A DNA stretch of 64,000 nucleotides from Bremerella volcania (lineage in GTDB: Bacteria; Planctomycetota; Planctomycetia; Pirellulales; Pirellulaceae), in the NCBI RefSeq assembly GCF_007748115.1, contig NZ_CP036289.1, positions 4,154,001-4,218,000 of the forward strand. The letters are read 5' to 3'. Below, piece after piece: positions 17,744 through 27,959 of the stretch. Numbering within the stretch: position 1 is the stretch's first letter; every line of letters begins with the position of its first letter. Under the pieces are notes generated by a model. The model was not told the DNA's origin and did no database searches. It saw only the letters and a list, made by a program, of their open reading frames with translations. The translations under genes were made by a program, and so were the position numbers.

Positions 17744-19096
17744 ATGTCCGGTACTGTTTCCAAGTTTGAAGCCGCCAATTGCACCGTAAGCTCGCAGGTC
17801 CTCGACCGCGCCAAAAAAAGCTTGGCTGGTGGCGACAGCAGCACTATGCGGGTTCTGCCTTACCACATTCCACTAGTTGCCGACCGTGCCCAAGGGTGCC
17901 GACTATGGGATGTTGACGGTAACGAATACATCGACCTCAACATGTCGTACGGCCCTTTGCTATTAGGTCACCGCCCCAAGGCCGTGATCGAAGCGGTCTA
18001 TCGCCAAATCTCGGAGCAAGGCAGCCAACTCGGCTTCCCAACGGAAGTCACGATGCGTGTGGCTGAAAAGATCAAGAAGCTCTTCCCGAGCATCGAGCTA
18101 CTTCGTTTCGCCAATTCAGGAACCGAAGCATGTGCTTCCGCCGTACGTCTCGCCAAGACGTATACCGGCCGGAACAAGCTGATCATGTTTGAAGGCCATT
18201 ACCACGGTTGGAGCGAAGCAGTATTTACCAAGTACCATGCTCCCCTGGATGAGCTTCCCGAGAAAGGCTACGGTCAGGCCATTCCCGGCACTTCCGGCAT
18301 GGGGGATAGCATTAAGGACGTTATCACGGTTCAGTGGAACGACCTGGATGCTCTGGAACGAGCCCTAGCCGAACACGGCGACGAAGTGTGCGCGGTAATG
18401 ATGGAACCCATTTCAGGCAACGCCGGTTTGCTGATGCCCAAGGATGGTTACCTGGCAACGGTCCGGGAAATGGCCCACGATTGTGGTGCTTTGCTCATCT
18501 TCGATGAAGTTATCACCGGCATGCGAGTCTCGCCGGGTGGTGCCCAAGAGCATTACCTGGTCAGCCCTGACATCACCGTCATGTCCAAGGCGATGGGTGG
18601 TGGTTACCCGGTCAGCGCGTTTGGTGCCTCGGCCGAGATGATGCAGTGCATCGTGAAAGGCCCACTGTTCCATGGCGGCGTCTTCTCTGGAAATGCGATT
18701 GTGATGTCGGCCGCGGAAGCCGTCCTCGATACGGTCCTGGCAGACAAAGAGGGCATTTACGGTCACTTGAATGCCGTTTCCGACCAGCTCGCCAATGGCG
18801 TGAAGGACATCTACTCGCGTCTGAACATTCCGGCTCAGGTCAATCACCTGGGTCCGCTGATGGCAGCCATGATTACGAAGGAAGAGACGGAAGGTCTCTA
18901 CAACTATCGCGATGTTCGTCGTCACGCCGACTTTGATCGCTACATTCAGTTCCAACACTGGATGCAACAGCGTGGCGTCTATTTCCACCCCAACGAGTTC
19001 GAACCGATGTTCCTGTCCATCGCTCATTCGTCGCGTGACATCGACGAAGTCCTCGAGCGTTGGGAAGAAGGTGCACGCCAATGCCTGGTACGTTAA
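17744..19096 (+). CDS. Class III aminotransferase, glutamate-1-semialdehyde aminomutase (HemL) family
   Basis: A 450-residue PLP enzyme with NSGTEACASAVRLAK, FDEVITGMRVSPGG and the PLP lysine in MSKAMGGGYP. The Asp-Glu pair before the Lys and the overall layout fit the HemL subgroup. In lipopeptide pathways such as iturin and mycosubtilin, related aminotransferase domains put an amino group on a beta-keto acyl chain, so a similar role is reasonable here; transamination of an aldehyde from the reductase is the other. The start ATG 17744 comes 49 bases after the previous gene, behind ACAGGGG at 17730-17735. The upstream extension of the frame overlaps the reductase and is rejected. Its 3' end overlaps the ligase by 16 bases. 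It is unlikely to be the haem pathway enzyme, given the operon. Confidence 0.88.
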   Translation: MSGTVSKFEAANCTVSSQVLDRAKKSLAGGDSSTMRVLPYHIPLVADRAQGCRLWDVDGNEYIDLNMSYGPLLLGHRPKAVIEAVYRQISEQGSQLGFPTEVTMRVAEKIKKLFPSIELLRFANSGTEACASAVRLAKTYTGRNKLIMFEGHYHGWSEAVFTKYHAPLDELPEKGYGQAIPGTSGMGDSIKDVITVQWNDLDALERALAEHGDEVCAVMMEPISGNAGLLMPKDGYLATVREMAHDCGALLIFDEVITGMRVSPGGAQEHYLVSPDITVMSKAMGGGYPVSAFGASAEMMQCIVKGPLFHGGVFSGNAIVMSAAEAVLDTVLADKEGIYGHLNAVSDQLANGVKDIYSRLNIPAQVNHLGPLMAAMITKEETEGLYNYRDVRRHADFDRYIQFQHWMQQRGVYFHPNEFEPMFLSIAHSSRDIDEVLERWEEGARQCLVR

Positions 19097-20562
19097 CGCC
19101 AAAATCAGTATGGAGCCCCACTCCCATACTAAAGGCAGCAGAGAGCTATCGCGGTAAGATCTTTGACATAGATTCTGGCCGCAGTGTCTCTTCCGATCAA
19201 TTTCAACGCCTGCGACAACAACTCACTCAAACCCTGAAGCAGAAAGGCATCGCTGCTGGCGATCGTGTTCTGGTCACGATCGCTAATGGACCGATATTCC
19301 CGATCGCACTCACGGCTTTGCTCGAGTGCGAAGCTTCTCCCCTGTTGGTGCACGTGATGACGCCCCCTGCCGAGTTGGCTCGCTATGCCCAACGATTCGG
19401 CGTGAAGTGGCTCATCTCTTCAGGCGGTGACGAACAAGCCGAGTCGGTTCTCGAACGACATGGCATGATCTTCGCTGGCGATGACTGGAGCCTCTTGTTG
19501 GGACGTTTTCCCGAACCGACCAGCATTCCAGGTCCCGAGCTACGCGGAGTGCCCCTCCATCCCACGTCTGGATCGACGGGACTACCCAAGATTGCGCTTC
19601 GTCCGGGTTTTCCAGCGATGGAAGAAGCCCGTCATTACACGGCAACAATGGCCATCTGTGAAGATGATTGCATGATGGCTATTCCGCCGATGAGCCATGC
19701 CTATGGCTACGGCGTGACGACCATGGTGCCCCTGCTGACTGGGGCGAGTATCGTCACCACGGCAAAGTTCAGCGTCAAGCAACTGGCACGCGTCTTACGT
19801 GAGTTCCCCGTAACCGTACTGCCGATGGTTCCTGCTCACATCGATATCCTCCTCTTCGGCGGTGGCATCGATTTCGGACGCCTACGATGGCTGCTGACCG
19901 CGGGCTCGATGATGCCAAAACGGTCGGCCGTGCAATTCCGCAAAAAGACTGGCGTAACAGTTTGTCCCTTGTACGGCACCACGGAAACAGGGGGCATCTC
20001 AGTTGCGACGATTGCGGATGGCCAAGATGTTGATGGACGCGTCGGACCACCGATGGACGGTGTCGAAGTCCGCGTACACCCCCCCGCCAATGCCGACGAA
20101 CTTGGGCTTGAACCCGGCGTAGGCAAGCTACACGTGAAGAGTTCTTCCATGATGACTGGATATCTTTCCGATACCGGTGAAGTGCTCACACCATGGGACG
20201 AAGATGGCTTCTTCGAGACGGGCGATCTATCGAAGGTGGTGGAAGACGGTGTGATTCATCTTCGCGGTCGCACCGGCGAAATGATCAATGTCCTGGGGCT
20301 GAAGGTCGTACCATGCGAGGTCGAAGAGGTCATCGCGGCGATGCCTGGCGTTCGTGAAGTCAAAGTCTATGCCGGGCAGCTAAAGTCCAAGGGAGAGATC
20401 GTCAAAGCCGCGGTAGCCGTCGATGACGGAGTCGATGAGGCCGCCTTGAAGGCCTATTGCGATGAACATCTTGTTTATTACAAGCGTCCGCGAGACTTTG
20501 CGATTGTCGACAAGCTACCCCGAAACCCCGCAGGCAAGATTCAAGTGAAAGAGCTTCCTTGA
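19081..20562 (+). CDS. AMP-forming acyl-CoA/acyl-ACP ligase
   Basis: A 493-residue ANL-family adenylating enzyme. The nucleotide loop is HPTSGSTGLPK; further signatures are YGTTETGG, GDLSKVVEDG (the Asp that binds ribose), RTGEMINVLGLKV (hinge) and the C-terminal catalytic Lys in PRNPAGKIQ. It activates a carboxylic acid as acyl-AMP and passes it to CoA or a phosphopantetheine arm. The start is placed at ATG 19081, inside the last codons of the aminotransferase, with GAAGAAGG about 10 bases ahead. It could load a starter unit on the megasynthase or activate the acid that the downstream condensation-like enzyme joins to the amine. Substrate cannot be read from the sequence. Confidence 0.88.
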   Translation: MPGTLTPKSVWSPTPILKAAESYRGKIFDIDSGRSVSSDQFQRLRQQLTQTLKQKGIAAGDRVLVTIANGPIFPIALTALLECEASPLLVHVMTPPAELARYAQRFGVKWLISSGGDEQAESVLERHGMIFAGDDWSLLLGRFPEPTSIPGPELRGVPLHPTSGSTGLPKIALRPGFPAMEEARHYTATMAICEDDCMMAIPPMSHAYGYGVTTMVPLLTGASIVTTAKFSVKQLARVLREFPVTVLPMVPAHIDILLFGGGIDFGRLRWLLTAGSMMPKRSAVQFRKKTGVTVCPLYGTTETGGISVATIADGQDVDGRVGPPMDGVEVRVHPPANADELGLEPGVGKLHVKSSSMMTGYLSDTGEVLTPWDEDGFFETGDLSKVVEDGVIHLRGRTGEMINVLGLKVVPCEVEEVIAAMPGVREVKVYAGQLKSKGEIVKAAVAVDDGVDEAALKAYCDEHLVYYKRPRDFAIVDKLPRNPAGKIQVKELP

Positions 20563-20588
20563 TCGCTTAGCACCCGCAGGATATCCAT

Positions 20589-21983
20589 ATGTCACAGCTT
20601 GCCATGCAGCCCAATTCCGAAACCAAGTCTCAGTTGGCCAAGCTGTTTCCCTTGCCTCTTTCACCAGTCGAAGCGTTCATGCTGGCCGACGGACGCTCGC
20701 AGTACCCTATGATGTGTGACATCGAAGTCCATGTCCAAGGGACCATCGAACGCGGGCCATTTGAGGAAGCCCTCGCGTTTGCCATTCAACGGGCCCCTTT
20801 CTTTCAAAGCATTGTCGAGAAAGACAAGAAACGCGGTTTAGTCTGGCAGCTGACCAATCGCATGCCAGAAGTCGAATGGGATGAATTCGGCGTTCCCTGT
20901 TTGAATGGTTACGACTCGCTTGTCGATCTCTTTCAAGAGTTGGGGCTCCGCATTTTCGTTCGATCGGGAAGCGATAGATCCTCGTTTCTTCTACATTTTC
21001 ATCATGCCACTTCTGATGGCGTCGGTTCGATCGCGTTTGTCGAAGATTTGTTGACGGCCTACCACAATGCGACCCCTGGCACGAAATTCGTTAAGCCCAG
21101 AAAGTGGGAACCTGAGCGTTTACTCAACCGCTGCAATTCCTCGTTAGACAACCCAGGCTGGAGACGAGGCCTGTACGACGTCTATTGCGGCATTTACGGG
21201 GCCAGCAACTTTTTCCTGCAACGCCCCCTGCCGATGACCGCCAAGCACTCGTCCCTGGCAGACGACGCGACGCGACAACAGAACGGACACATCACCAAGG
21301 CGGTCAGTTCGGAAGCCACATTGGCCATGCGCAAATGGACCTCCGCTGAGAAGGTCACGGTTAATGACGTTTTGCTACGCGACTTGTTCGTTACGCTTCA
21401 TGACTGGATGTCGGACCAAGGCATCGATATTGGCTCGCGTCACCTGAGAATCCTCATGCCGCAAAGCCTGCGAGGAAGAGGTGACGGAGCGATGCCAACC
21501 ACGAACGACATCGGCTTCGCGTTTATGGCACGCCGTGGCGATCTCATTCGCACACCCGATGACCTGTTAAGATCACTCGCGCCGGAGACGGCGGCCATTC
21601 GCAAAGACAATCTCTCCCGCCATTTCATCGGTGGCCTTGCCGCGGTGCAATCCCTGGGGCTCCTTCCATGGATGCTCAATGGATCGTCCTGTTTTTCGAC
21701 GGCCGTACTTACAAACTTCGGCAACTCGTGGCGACGATTTCAAGCGAAACTTCCTCCAGCCGAGGGTGGCCTCACCGCGGGCAATCTCGTGTACGATGGC
21801 CTTACCGGAACGCCACCTTGCCGCCCCAATACGGCAGCGGCATTCTGCGTCTGCACTTCGGCGGATCAAATCTTCGTCAGTCTGAAGCATGATCCGTTTC
21901 ATTACACGCTGGATGAATCTCACGAACTGCTCTCGCGCTATATCGACCAGATTACCAGCAGCGCCGTCGGTCCTTCCGCCTAA
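20589..21983 (+). CDS. Condensation-domain-like acyltransferase (CoA-dependent acyltransferase superfamily)
   Basis: 464 residues. The catalytic motif HHxxxDG is present as HHATSDG (His138-Gly144), in the usual place about 135 residues from the start. N-terminal PLSPVEAFMLADG and the later TAVLTNFGNSW segment fit the superfamily that holds NRPS condensation domains, PapA5 and wax-ester synthase-like proteins. These enzymes join an acyl thioester to an amine or alcohol. There is no carrier domain in the same protein. Position after an aminotransferase and an acyl ligase suggests it makes an amide (or ester) from the aminated chain. It begins 26 bases after the ligase, with GCAGGATAT ahead of the ATG. 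No membrane segment is evident. Confidence 0.8.
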   Translation: MSQLAMQPNSETKSQLAKLFPLPLSPVEAFMLADGRSQYPMMCDIEVHVQGTIERGPFEEALAFAIQRAPFFQSIVEKDKKRGLVWQLTNRMPEVEWDEFGVPCLNGYDSLVDLFQELGLRIFVRSGSDRSSFLLHFHHATSDGVGSIAFVEDLLTAYHNATPGTKFVKPRKWEPERLLNRCNSSLDNPGWRRGLYDVYCGIYGASNFFLQRPLPMTAKHSSLADDATRQQNGHITKAVSSEATLAMRKWTSAEKVTVNDVLLRDLFVTLHDWMSDQGIDIGSRHLRILMPQSLRGRGDGAMPTTNDIGFAFMARRGDLIRTPDDLLRSLAPETAAIRKDNLSRHFIGGLAAVQSLGLLPWMLNGSSCFSTAVLTNFGNSWRRFQAKLPPAEGGLTAGNLVYDGLTGTPPCRPNTAAAFCVCTSADQIFVSLKHDPFHYTLDESHELLSRYIDQITSSAVGPSA

Positions 21984-22054
21984 GCGCTATTTTGGCCTAT
22001 CATAAGGGTTTCCATGGAAACTCGTTAATTCTCAAAGCCAATTGCGACGGATAC

Positions 22055-25000
22055 ATGCGCCCTGAGTTCTGGATTGATGTTGGAGGAACGTTCACAGATT
22101 GCCTGCTTCACTTAACAGGTCAAGCGACTCGCCGAAAAAAGGTCCTTAGTTCCGGCAAAATGCAAGGAACCATTGGCAAGGGAAGTACCCGTCATTCCAT
22201 CTTCGATCCGATTCGGTGCGAAGATCCTCCCGGCATATGGCGCGGGTATCACCTCGAGCTGTTTGACCACCGTGGCCAATGGATTGAGTCGCAGTTAGTT
22301 TCGGAGTTTGACCCTGCCAGCGGTCAGTTAATGCTCTCAGGTCCGCTCGCCGAGATGCCGCAACCGGGAAATGTCTACCAACTGACGGGGCACGAAGAAG
22401 CACCTCTGCTATCCATTCGGTACTTGCTCGGGCTATCCCTAAGTGATCCCACTCCTGCGGTGAATATTCGCCTGGGAACAACGCGCGGCACGAATGCCCT
22501 ACTGACACGGACCGGCGCCGACGTCGGCCTGGTCATTACCGAAGGCTTCGCCGACATTCTAGAAATCGGTTCACAAAGTCGCCCGCATCTTTTCAACTTG
22601 GACATCAAGAAGCCAAGTTCGCTCGTATCGAGAATCGTCGAAGTGAAAGAACGACTCGATGCTCAAGGCAGCACCCTTGTTTCAATCGATGAGGTCGACC
22701 TCCAAGAAAAGCTGACTAGTCTTTACGCGTCCGGCATACGCAGCGTGGCGATTTGCTTCCTACACGCTTACCGCGAACCCAAGCACGAGAGAATCGCGGC
22801 AAAGATTGCAAGCGAAGTCGGATTCACGGATGTCAGCGTTTCCCACTTGGCCGCTCCGCTGATTAAGATCGTTTCGCGCGGGGACACCACGGTAGTGGAC
22901 GCCTACCTCAACCCAATTCTCAGGGACTACGTCCGGCAAATTCAATCGAAGCTAGATCCGAGCAGCCAGATTCGCTTGTTAACTTCCGCCGGGAGCTTGG
23001 TCGCTGCGGAATCTTTCTCGGGCAAGGACAGCATTCTTTCCGGGCCGGCCGGTGGCGTTGTGGGGTTTGCAGCGGCTGCGAGAGCCGTTGGATTCAACAA
23101 AGCCATTGGCTTCGATATGGGAGGGACCAGTACGGATGTTTCCCGCTTCGATGGCACCTACGAACGCCAATTCGAAACAGAAAAGGCAGGCGTGCGAATC
23201 GTCGCGCCCATGATGGCAATCGAAACGGTCGCAGCGGGTGGCGGCTCGATCTGCGCATTTGATGGCGTGAAATTGGTGGTTGGCCCACGGAGCGCCGGTG
23301 CTGACCCCGGTCCGGCGTGCTATGGCCGAGGCGGTCCTTTAACGGTTACTGATATCAACTATGCCCTCGGCAAGTTACAAGCAGCCCGGCTTCCCTTTCC
23401 GCTCGATGCCGAAGCGGTTGATCGACGATTGGCGGAAGTCTGCCAACAGGTTGAAGTAGCAACCGGTCATAAGCGAACGCCACTGGAACTAGCTGCTGGT
23501 TTCCTACAGATTGCCAATGCCAACATCGCCGAAGCGATTCGCACGATCTCGGTCGCCAAAGGCTATGATCCGCGATCCTACCTGCTCGTCCCCTTCGGTG
23601 GAGCGGCCGGCCAACATGCTTGTGCCGTCGCAGAAATCCTTGAGGCTCGACAACTTTTGTTTCACCCCAACGCCGGCATCCTTAGCGCTGTGGGCATCGG
23701 TGCAGCGGAGACATCCCGGTTCGCAACCCAACCCTTCTACCTGGCTTTCGAGGAGGCATCCCCAGAGCTGGAATCTTCACTTGAGGCATTAAAACAGACC
23801 GCAAATACCCAGCTTCATGAAGAAGACGTCGACGAGAATTCGATTACCTATCAGAAGCAGATCGAATTAAGGTATCGAGGGCTTGAAGCTTCGCTGACGA
23901 TTGAGGCAGACCCCCTCGACAGCCTTGAGCAACGCTACCACGCGGAGCATCGCCGCCGCTACGGTTATGATCGTACCGAACACCCGATCGAGGTCGTCGC
24001 GGCCCGTGTCGAAGCGATCAGCCACGGCACTACCGACTCGGTTCTCAGCGAGCCTCGCCCTTCGTACGAACCAGAGGCAGTCAAGGTCGTTCCTCTTGTG
24101 TTCCAAGGAGATCAAGTCGACACCAAGGTTTACGACCGAGACCAACTGCGGCCAGGGGCAAAGATAGTCGGACCTTCGCTCATAGCCGAGCCGTTGGCGA
24201 CGACCGTCATCGACCCAGGCTGGGAAGCGGAAATGCTAAGTGCAGGTGAACTGCTGGCGCGGCGAGTTGCTCGTCAAAACGAGTCAGACGATCAGGGCTC
24301 CTTAGATTCACTCAACATTCCCGACCCGATCCTGCTCGAGATCCTCAACAATCAATTCGCGGCCATTGCCGAGCAAATGGGCGTTGCCCTGCAAAACACA
24401 TCCGTCAGCGTAAACGTGAAGGAACGTCTTGATTTTAGTTGTGCGTTATTCACTTCTGCTGGCGACTTGATCGCGAACGCACCTCACATACCGGTTCACC
24501 TAGGTGCGATGGCGGAAACGGTCAAAGCAACGATTGCATATCACCCGAACATGAGAAGTGGCGATGTGTTCGTTACCAACGATCCGTACCATGGCGGTTC
24601 CCATCTGCCAGACGTTACGGTGATTACGCCAATGTTCGTCCGTGATTCCGATGTCCGGCCCACTTTTTTCGCCGCCAGCAGGGCACACCACGCTGAGATC
24701 GGAGGTATTGCCGCCGGCTCGATGCCATCTGGGTCGCTGAACCTGGCAGAAGAAGGCGTCCTGATCGAAAATTTCCGGTTGATCGAGGCAGGCACTCCAC
24801 ACTGGGAAGAACTGGAAAAGATTCTCACCGAGGCACCATTTCCCTCTCGCAAAGTTTCCGACAACCTGGCTGACATTGCCGCCCAGATCGCCGCGAATCA
24901 TCACGGGATCGAAGACCTCAAACGGATGGTGCATCAAAACTCGTTAGATACCGTGGTGGCCTATGCAAAGCATATTCAGGCGGCCGCCTCCCGAAAAACA

Positions 25001-25876
25001 CGTGCGGCACTCGCGAAGATCCCACCAGGGCGTTACGAGTTCATCGACCACCTGGATGATGGCTCTCCTCTGTGCGTTGCCATCGACCTGCAGGGAGAAA
25101 CCGCAACGATCGACTTCTCTGGCACCGGGCCTGTGCTACCCGGCAATCTCAACGCGAATCGAGCGATTGTAACGGCGGCGGTCATGTACTGCTTGCGGTG
25201 CCTACTCAGTGAAGACATTCCCTTGAATCAAGGCGTGCTCGAACCGGTCGAGATCATTCTTCCTGAATGTTTCCTGAATCCACCGAAGCAACCAACACCA
25301 GAAATGTGCGCAGCTGTCGCCGGCGGTAACGTGGAGACGTCGCAGCGGATCGTGGATGTCCTCTTGGGAGCGCTCGGCATGGCAGCCGCCAGCCAAGGAA
25401 CCATGAACAACTTGACCTTTGGAGACGCGACGTTCGGTTACTACGAAACGATCTGTGGAGGATCCGGGGCGACGAAAAATGCTCCCGGTGCATCTGCCGT
25501 TCATACCCATATGACCAACACGCGACTCACGGATGCTGAAGTCTTTGAGCTACGCTTCCCGGCGAGAATTCGACGGTTCGCCGTACGCCGGGGCTCAGGC
25601 GGAGGCGGTTACCATCGCGGTGGTGATGGGATTATTCGTGAAATAGAATTCTTACGACCGCTTGAGGTCTCACTTCTCACTCAGCGCCGCGGCCCCTATC
25701 CACCGTACGGTCTGAATGGAGGGCGGCCTGGGATGTGTGGCGAAAATTTGATTCAACGCAAGAACGAGGTAGAAACTCATTTACCCAATACGACCAGTCT
25801 GTCGGTAAATACAGGAGACATCCTCATCGTGAGGACGCCTGGCGGCGGCGGATTCGGGAAACCAGAAACGGAATAA
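22055..25876 (+). CDS. Fused hydantoinase A/B, 5-oxoprolinase-like ATP-dependent hydrolase
   Basis: About 1273 residues joining HyuA and HyuB parts. The A part has the ATPase motifs [25 protein letters not shown] and [13 protein letters not shown], plus [18 protein letters not shown]. The B part begins near residue 755 and shows [14 protein letters not shown] and [10 protein letters not shown]. Fused proteins of this size open lactam or imide rings (5-oxoproline, hydantoins) with ATP. The start is set at ATG 22055 because the family begins right before the VGGTFTD loop; the frame is open to 21992 but those residues are not family-like. It follows the condensation-like gene by 71 bases on the same strand. 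It may open a lactam in the cluster product or recycle pyroglutamate and belong to the operon only by position. Confidence 0.88.
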   Translation: MRPEFWIDVGGTFTDCLLHLTGQATRRKKVLSSGKMQGTIGKGSTRHSIFDPIRCEDPPGIWRGYHLELFDHRGQWIESQLVSEFDPASGQLMLSGPLAEMPQPGNVYQLTGHEEAPLLSIRYLLGLSLSDPTPAVNIRLGTTRGTNALLTRTGADVGLVITEGFADILEIGSQSRPHLFNLDIKKPSSLVSRIVEVKERLDAQGSTLVSIDEVDLQEKLTSLYASGIRSVAICFLHAYREPKHERIAAKIASEVGFTDVSVSHLAAPLIKIVSRGDTTVVDAYLNPILRDYVRQIQSKLDPSSQIRLLTSAGSLVAAESFSGKDSILSGPAGGVVGFAAAARAVGFNKAIGFDMGGTSTDVSRFDGTYERQFETEKAGVRIVAPMMAIETVAAGGGSICAFDGVKLVVGPRSAGADPGPACYGRGGPLTVTDINYALGKLQAARLPFPLDAEAVDRRLAEVCQQVEVATGHKRTPLELAAGFLQIANANIAEAIRTISVAKGYDPRSYLLVPFGGAAGQHACAVAEILEARQLLFHPNAGILSAVGIGAAETSRFATQPFYLAFEEASPELESSLEALKQTANTQLHEEDVDENSITYQKQIELRYRGLEASLTIEADPLDSLEQRYHAEHRRRYGYDRTEHPIEVVAARVEAISHGTTDSVLSEPRPSYEPEAVKVVPLVFQGDQVDTKVYDRDQLRPGAKIVGPSLIAEPLATTVIDPGWEAEMLSAGELLARRVARQNESDDQGSLDSLNIPDPILLEILNNQFAAIAEQMGVALQNTSVSVNVKERLDFSCALFTSAGDLIANAPHIPVHLGAMAETVKATIAYHPNMRSGDVFVTNDPYHGGSHLPDVTVITPMFVRDSDVRPTFFAASRAHHAEIGGIAAGSMPSGSLNLAEEGVLIENFRLIEAGTPHWEELEKILTEAPFPSRKVSDNLADIAAQIAANHHGIEDLKRMVHQNSLDTVVAYAKHIQAAASRKTRAALAKIPPGRYEFIDHLDDGSPLCVAIDLQGETATIDFSGTGPVLPGNLNANRAIVTAAVMYCLRCLLSEDIPLNQGVLEPVEIILPECFLNPPKQPTPEMCAAVAGGNVETSQRIVDVLLGALGMAAASQGTMNNLTFGDATFGYYETICGGSGATKNAPGASAVHTHMTNTRLTDAEVFELRFPARIRRFAVRRGSGGGGYHRGGDGIIREIEFLRPLEVSLLTQRRGPYPPYGLNGGRPGMCGENLIQRKNEVETHLPNTTSLSVNTGDILIVRTPGGGGFGKPETE

Positions 25877-26174
25877 CCATCTATGGCCTATTCTTTGCCT
25901 ACCCTGCGCAGCTTCCTGATCACCATCCGCTCAAGATGATCGCGCACTTACCAACGCTTGCCGTACCTAGGGAAACCGTAATGACCGCGTTGCTTGCTTG
26001 AAAGTTAGGTGAATCACCTACGAACTCCAAGAGGCAAATGCCGGGCCGTAAGCAGGACCAATTCTCAATTCAATAGGATCGGCTGGCCTCCTCTCCACTT
26101 TGAACCGCCAATATGGCATTGGTATGCGATGTGCACCTCTATGATTTAGCTTGCACTCACATAAGGAGTTTGCC
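25877..26174. promoter_or_regulatory. Gap between the biosynthetic block and the cupin gene
   Basis: 298 bases with no gene. It holds a perfect 15-base palindrome (26006-26020), a smaller dyad CCAAT-N5-ATTGG (26108-26122) and the ribosome site AAGGAG of the cupin gene. No terminator with a T-run is visible behind the hydantoinase gene, so where the long transcript stops is unclear. Confidence 0.4.
26006..26020. promoter_or_regulatory. Perfect 15-base palindrome TAGGTGAATCACCTA
   Basis: Seven-base arms TAGGTGA and TCACCTA around a single A, 155 bases before the cupin start and 130 bases after the hydantoinase stop. No T-run follows, so an operator is more likely than a terminator. Function is inferred only from symmetry and place. 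Confidence 0.35.
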
Positions 26175-26630
26175 ATGTCTACCTCATCTACGAACTTTGC
26201 CATTGCTGACTTACCTGGTCTCGGCGAAAAAACACCCATATTTGAACTGCCCTCGGATGCGCTCGCGCAGGTAAAAGCAGAGGCGCGATACCTACCGCTG
26301 AGGGAAAGCGAACATATTGGAACCCATGCTTCCGCTGGCGAAGTATTGATTTTCTGCGTTGCAGGTAAGCTCGACGCGAAAGTTCATCAACATCACCACG
26401 TGCTTGAACCCAATCAACTATTGCACGTTCCGGCTGGATGCCCCTTCCGACTCGAAGCACGAGTCGATAGTGCCGTTTTGGTAACTTCACTGGCTGCCAA
26501 ATCAAACCTGAGCAACGGAACAATTGCAAGTCATTCATCGTCGGTTCACCGAGATGACGAGGTTCAGGAAGCATTGGAAGAATCTTTTCCAGCGAGTGAT
26601 CCCCCGAGTTACAACTCGACGATTACTTAG
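26175..26630 (+). CDS. Small cupin-domain protein with a C-terminal ESFPASDPPS motif
   Basis: 151 residues from ATG 26175, which follows a good ribosome site AAGGAG (26163-26168); the in-frame ATG at 26151 lies before that site. Residues about 45-105 (THASAGEVLIFCVAGKLDA, HQHHHVLEPNQLLHVPAG) form a single cupin barrel like those that limit or sense small molecules. The end of the protein, EALEESFPASDPPS, is a short motif I recall at the C-terminus of many small bacterial proteins of unknown role; here it is joined to a cupin. No signal peptide. It lies 50 bases before the oxidoreductase and probably shares its transcript, as a terminator follows that gene. Function unknown. Confidence 0.8.
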   Translation: MSTSSTNFAIADLPGLGEKTPIFELPSDALAQVKAEARYLPLRESEHIGTHASAGEVLIFCVAGKLDAKVHQHHHVLEPNQLLHVPAGCPFRLEARVDSAVLVTSLAAKSNLSNGTIASHSSSVHRDDEVQEALEESFPASDPPSYNSTIT

Positions 26631-26680
26631 TGACCCAAAACGTTGCCCTGGACTAAACGTAACGACCAAGGAGAATTCTA

Positions 26681-27706
26681 GTGGCCACAGCAGAAGCAGA
26701 TCCTGAAGTTCATACCGACGTGATGCAGGCGGTCGTCCTCGATCAGTACGGCGGCGAAGAGAATCTGAAGATCAAGAGCGTTCCCCGCCCAAAGATTACC
26801 GCCGATCAAGTACTAATCCGCGTTCACGCTGCCAGCGTCAACCCAATTGACTGGAAGGTTCGTCAGGGCATGCTCAAGTGGATCCTTCCGGAACAGCTAC
26901 CGGCTGTCCTCGGCTTTGACGTCGCCGGAGAGATAGCGGAAGTCGGTTATAGCGCCAAACAACAGGGCTGGAATACCGGTGATCACGTGATGGCGTTTTC
27001 CGATAAGACGTTCGGTGGCGGTTACGCCGAATATGTTGCCGTCGACTCAAAAGTGATCGTTGCCAAGCCAGAGAAGTGCTCCTTCGAAGAAGCCGCCGCC
27101 ATTCCGCTGGCTGCGACCACGGCTTGGAAAGCATTGGTCAAGCTCGGCCAACTTCATGCAGGGGACGACGTTCTTATCAATGGTGCCTCCGGTGGGGTCG
27201 GGTCGTTCGCAGTTCAAATCGCCAAGGCATTAGGCGCCAAAGTGACCGCCGTGTGTAGTTCCGACAATCACGCATTGGTTCGTGATTTAGGCGCGGACGA
27301 AACCATTGACTACCACGCAACCCAGTTCACCCAAATTGCTCGAACATTTGATATCGTGTTCGATGCCGTGAGCAAATCGTCGTTCCACGAATGCCGGCGA
27401 ATCTTGAAGCCAGAGGGGCACTATATTGCCACTTTGCCTTCCGTGGAAAGCGTGGGCATGTCGTTGATCTCGAAATTTCAGAAGCAGTCGTGCCATGTCG
27501 TTTTGGCTCGACCTGATGGAGATATCCTAAAGTCGCTGGCTGCCTTGGTGAATGAGGGGAAACTACGCACGGTATTGGACACGGTTTTTCCACTCAATGA
27601 AGTTGCCGCGGCACACCGTAAGAGCGAAGGGGGGCACGTCGTCGGCAAGATCGTACTGCATGTTCTGAAAGACATACCAGACGAACGACCGCATTCAGAA
27701 CAATAG
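26681..27706 (+). CDS. NADPH-dependent quinone oxidoreductase-like protein (zinc-free MDR family)
   Basis: 341 residues, starting at GTG 26681 behind AAGGAG (26669-26674). Motifs: SVNPIDWKVRQG, VLGFDVAGEIAEVG, AAAIPLAATTAWKAL and the nucleotide loop NGASGGVGSFAVQIAK. The Cys and His ligands of zinc alcohol dehydrogenases are absent, as expected for the quinone oxidoreductase branch. Such enzymes reduce quinones or reactive enals with NADPH. Cotranscription with the cupin is likely, and a strong terminator ends the unit at 27727-27764. Substrate not known. Confidence 0.88.
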   Translation: MATAEADPEVHTDVMQAVVLDQYGGEENLKIKSVPRPKITADQVLIRVHAASVNPIDWKVRQGMLKWILPEQLPAVLGFDVAGEIAEVGYSAKQQGWNTGDHVMAFSDKTFGGGYAEYVAVDSKVIVAKPEKCSFEEAAAIPLAATTAWKALVKLGQLHAGDDVLINGASGGVGSFAVQIAKALGAKVTAVCSSDNHALVRDLGADETIDYHATQFTQIARTFDIVFDAVSKSSFHECRRILKPEGHYIATLPSVESVGMSLISKFQKQSCHVVLARPDGDILKSLAALVNEGKLRTVLDTVFPLNEVAAAHRKSEGGHVVGKIVLHVLKDIPDERPHSEQ

Positions 27707-27726
27707 CACCTTCGGTTCTGCCCCTC

Positions 27727-27764
27727 GCAGTGAAGACCTCCCCCCGGGTCTTCGCTGCTTTTTT
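27727..27764 (+). terminator. Rho-independent terminator after the oxidoreductase
   Basis: Twelve-base arms GCAGTGAAGACC and GGTCTTCGCTGC, paired except for one G-T position, with an eight-base C-rich loop and a run of six T. It lies 21 bases after the stop codon. Confidence 0.9.
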
Positions 27765-27959
27765 ATGCGCGGATCGCTAATTCCGTTACCTGTAATCTTT
27801 GCTGCTTTTCCGAAAAATGCCGTGTGCCGTGCGGAAATTTGACCTCATGATGCACCCTATCCCGGTGCGAGAAGTCGCGTTTCGGGTTAACATTTGACCT
27901 TTGGAGCATCGCGACGTTTCGTCGATGCTCGGTCAAGACCGACGATGGAGAGTGCAGGA

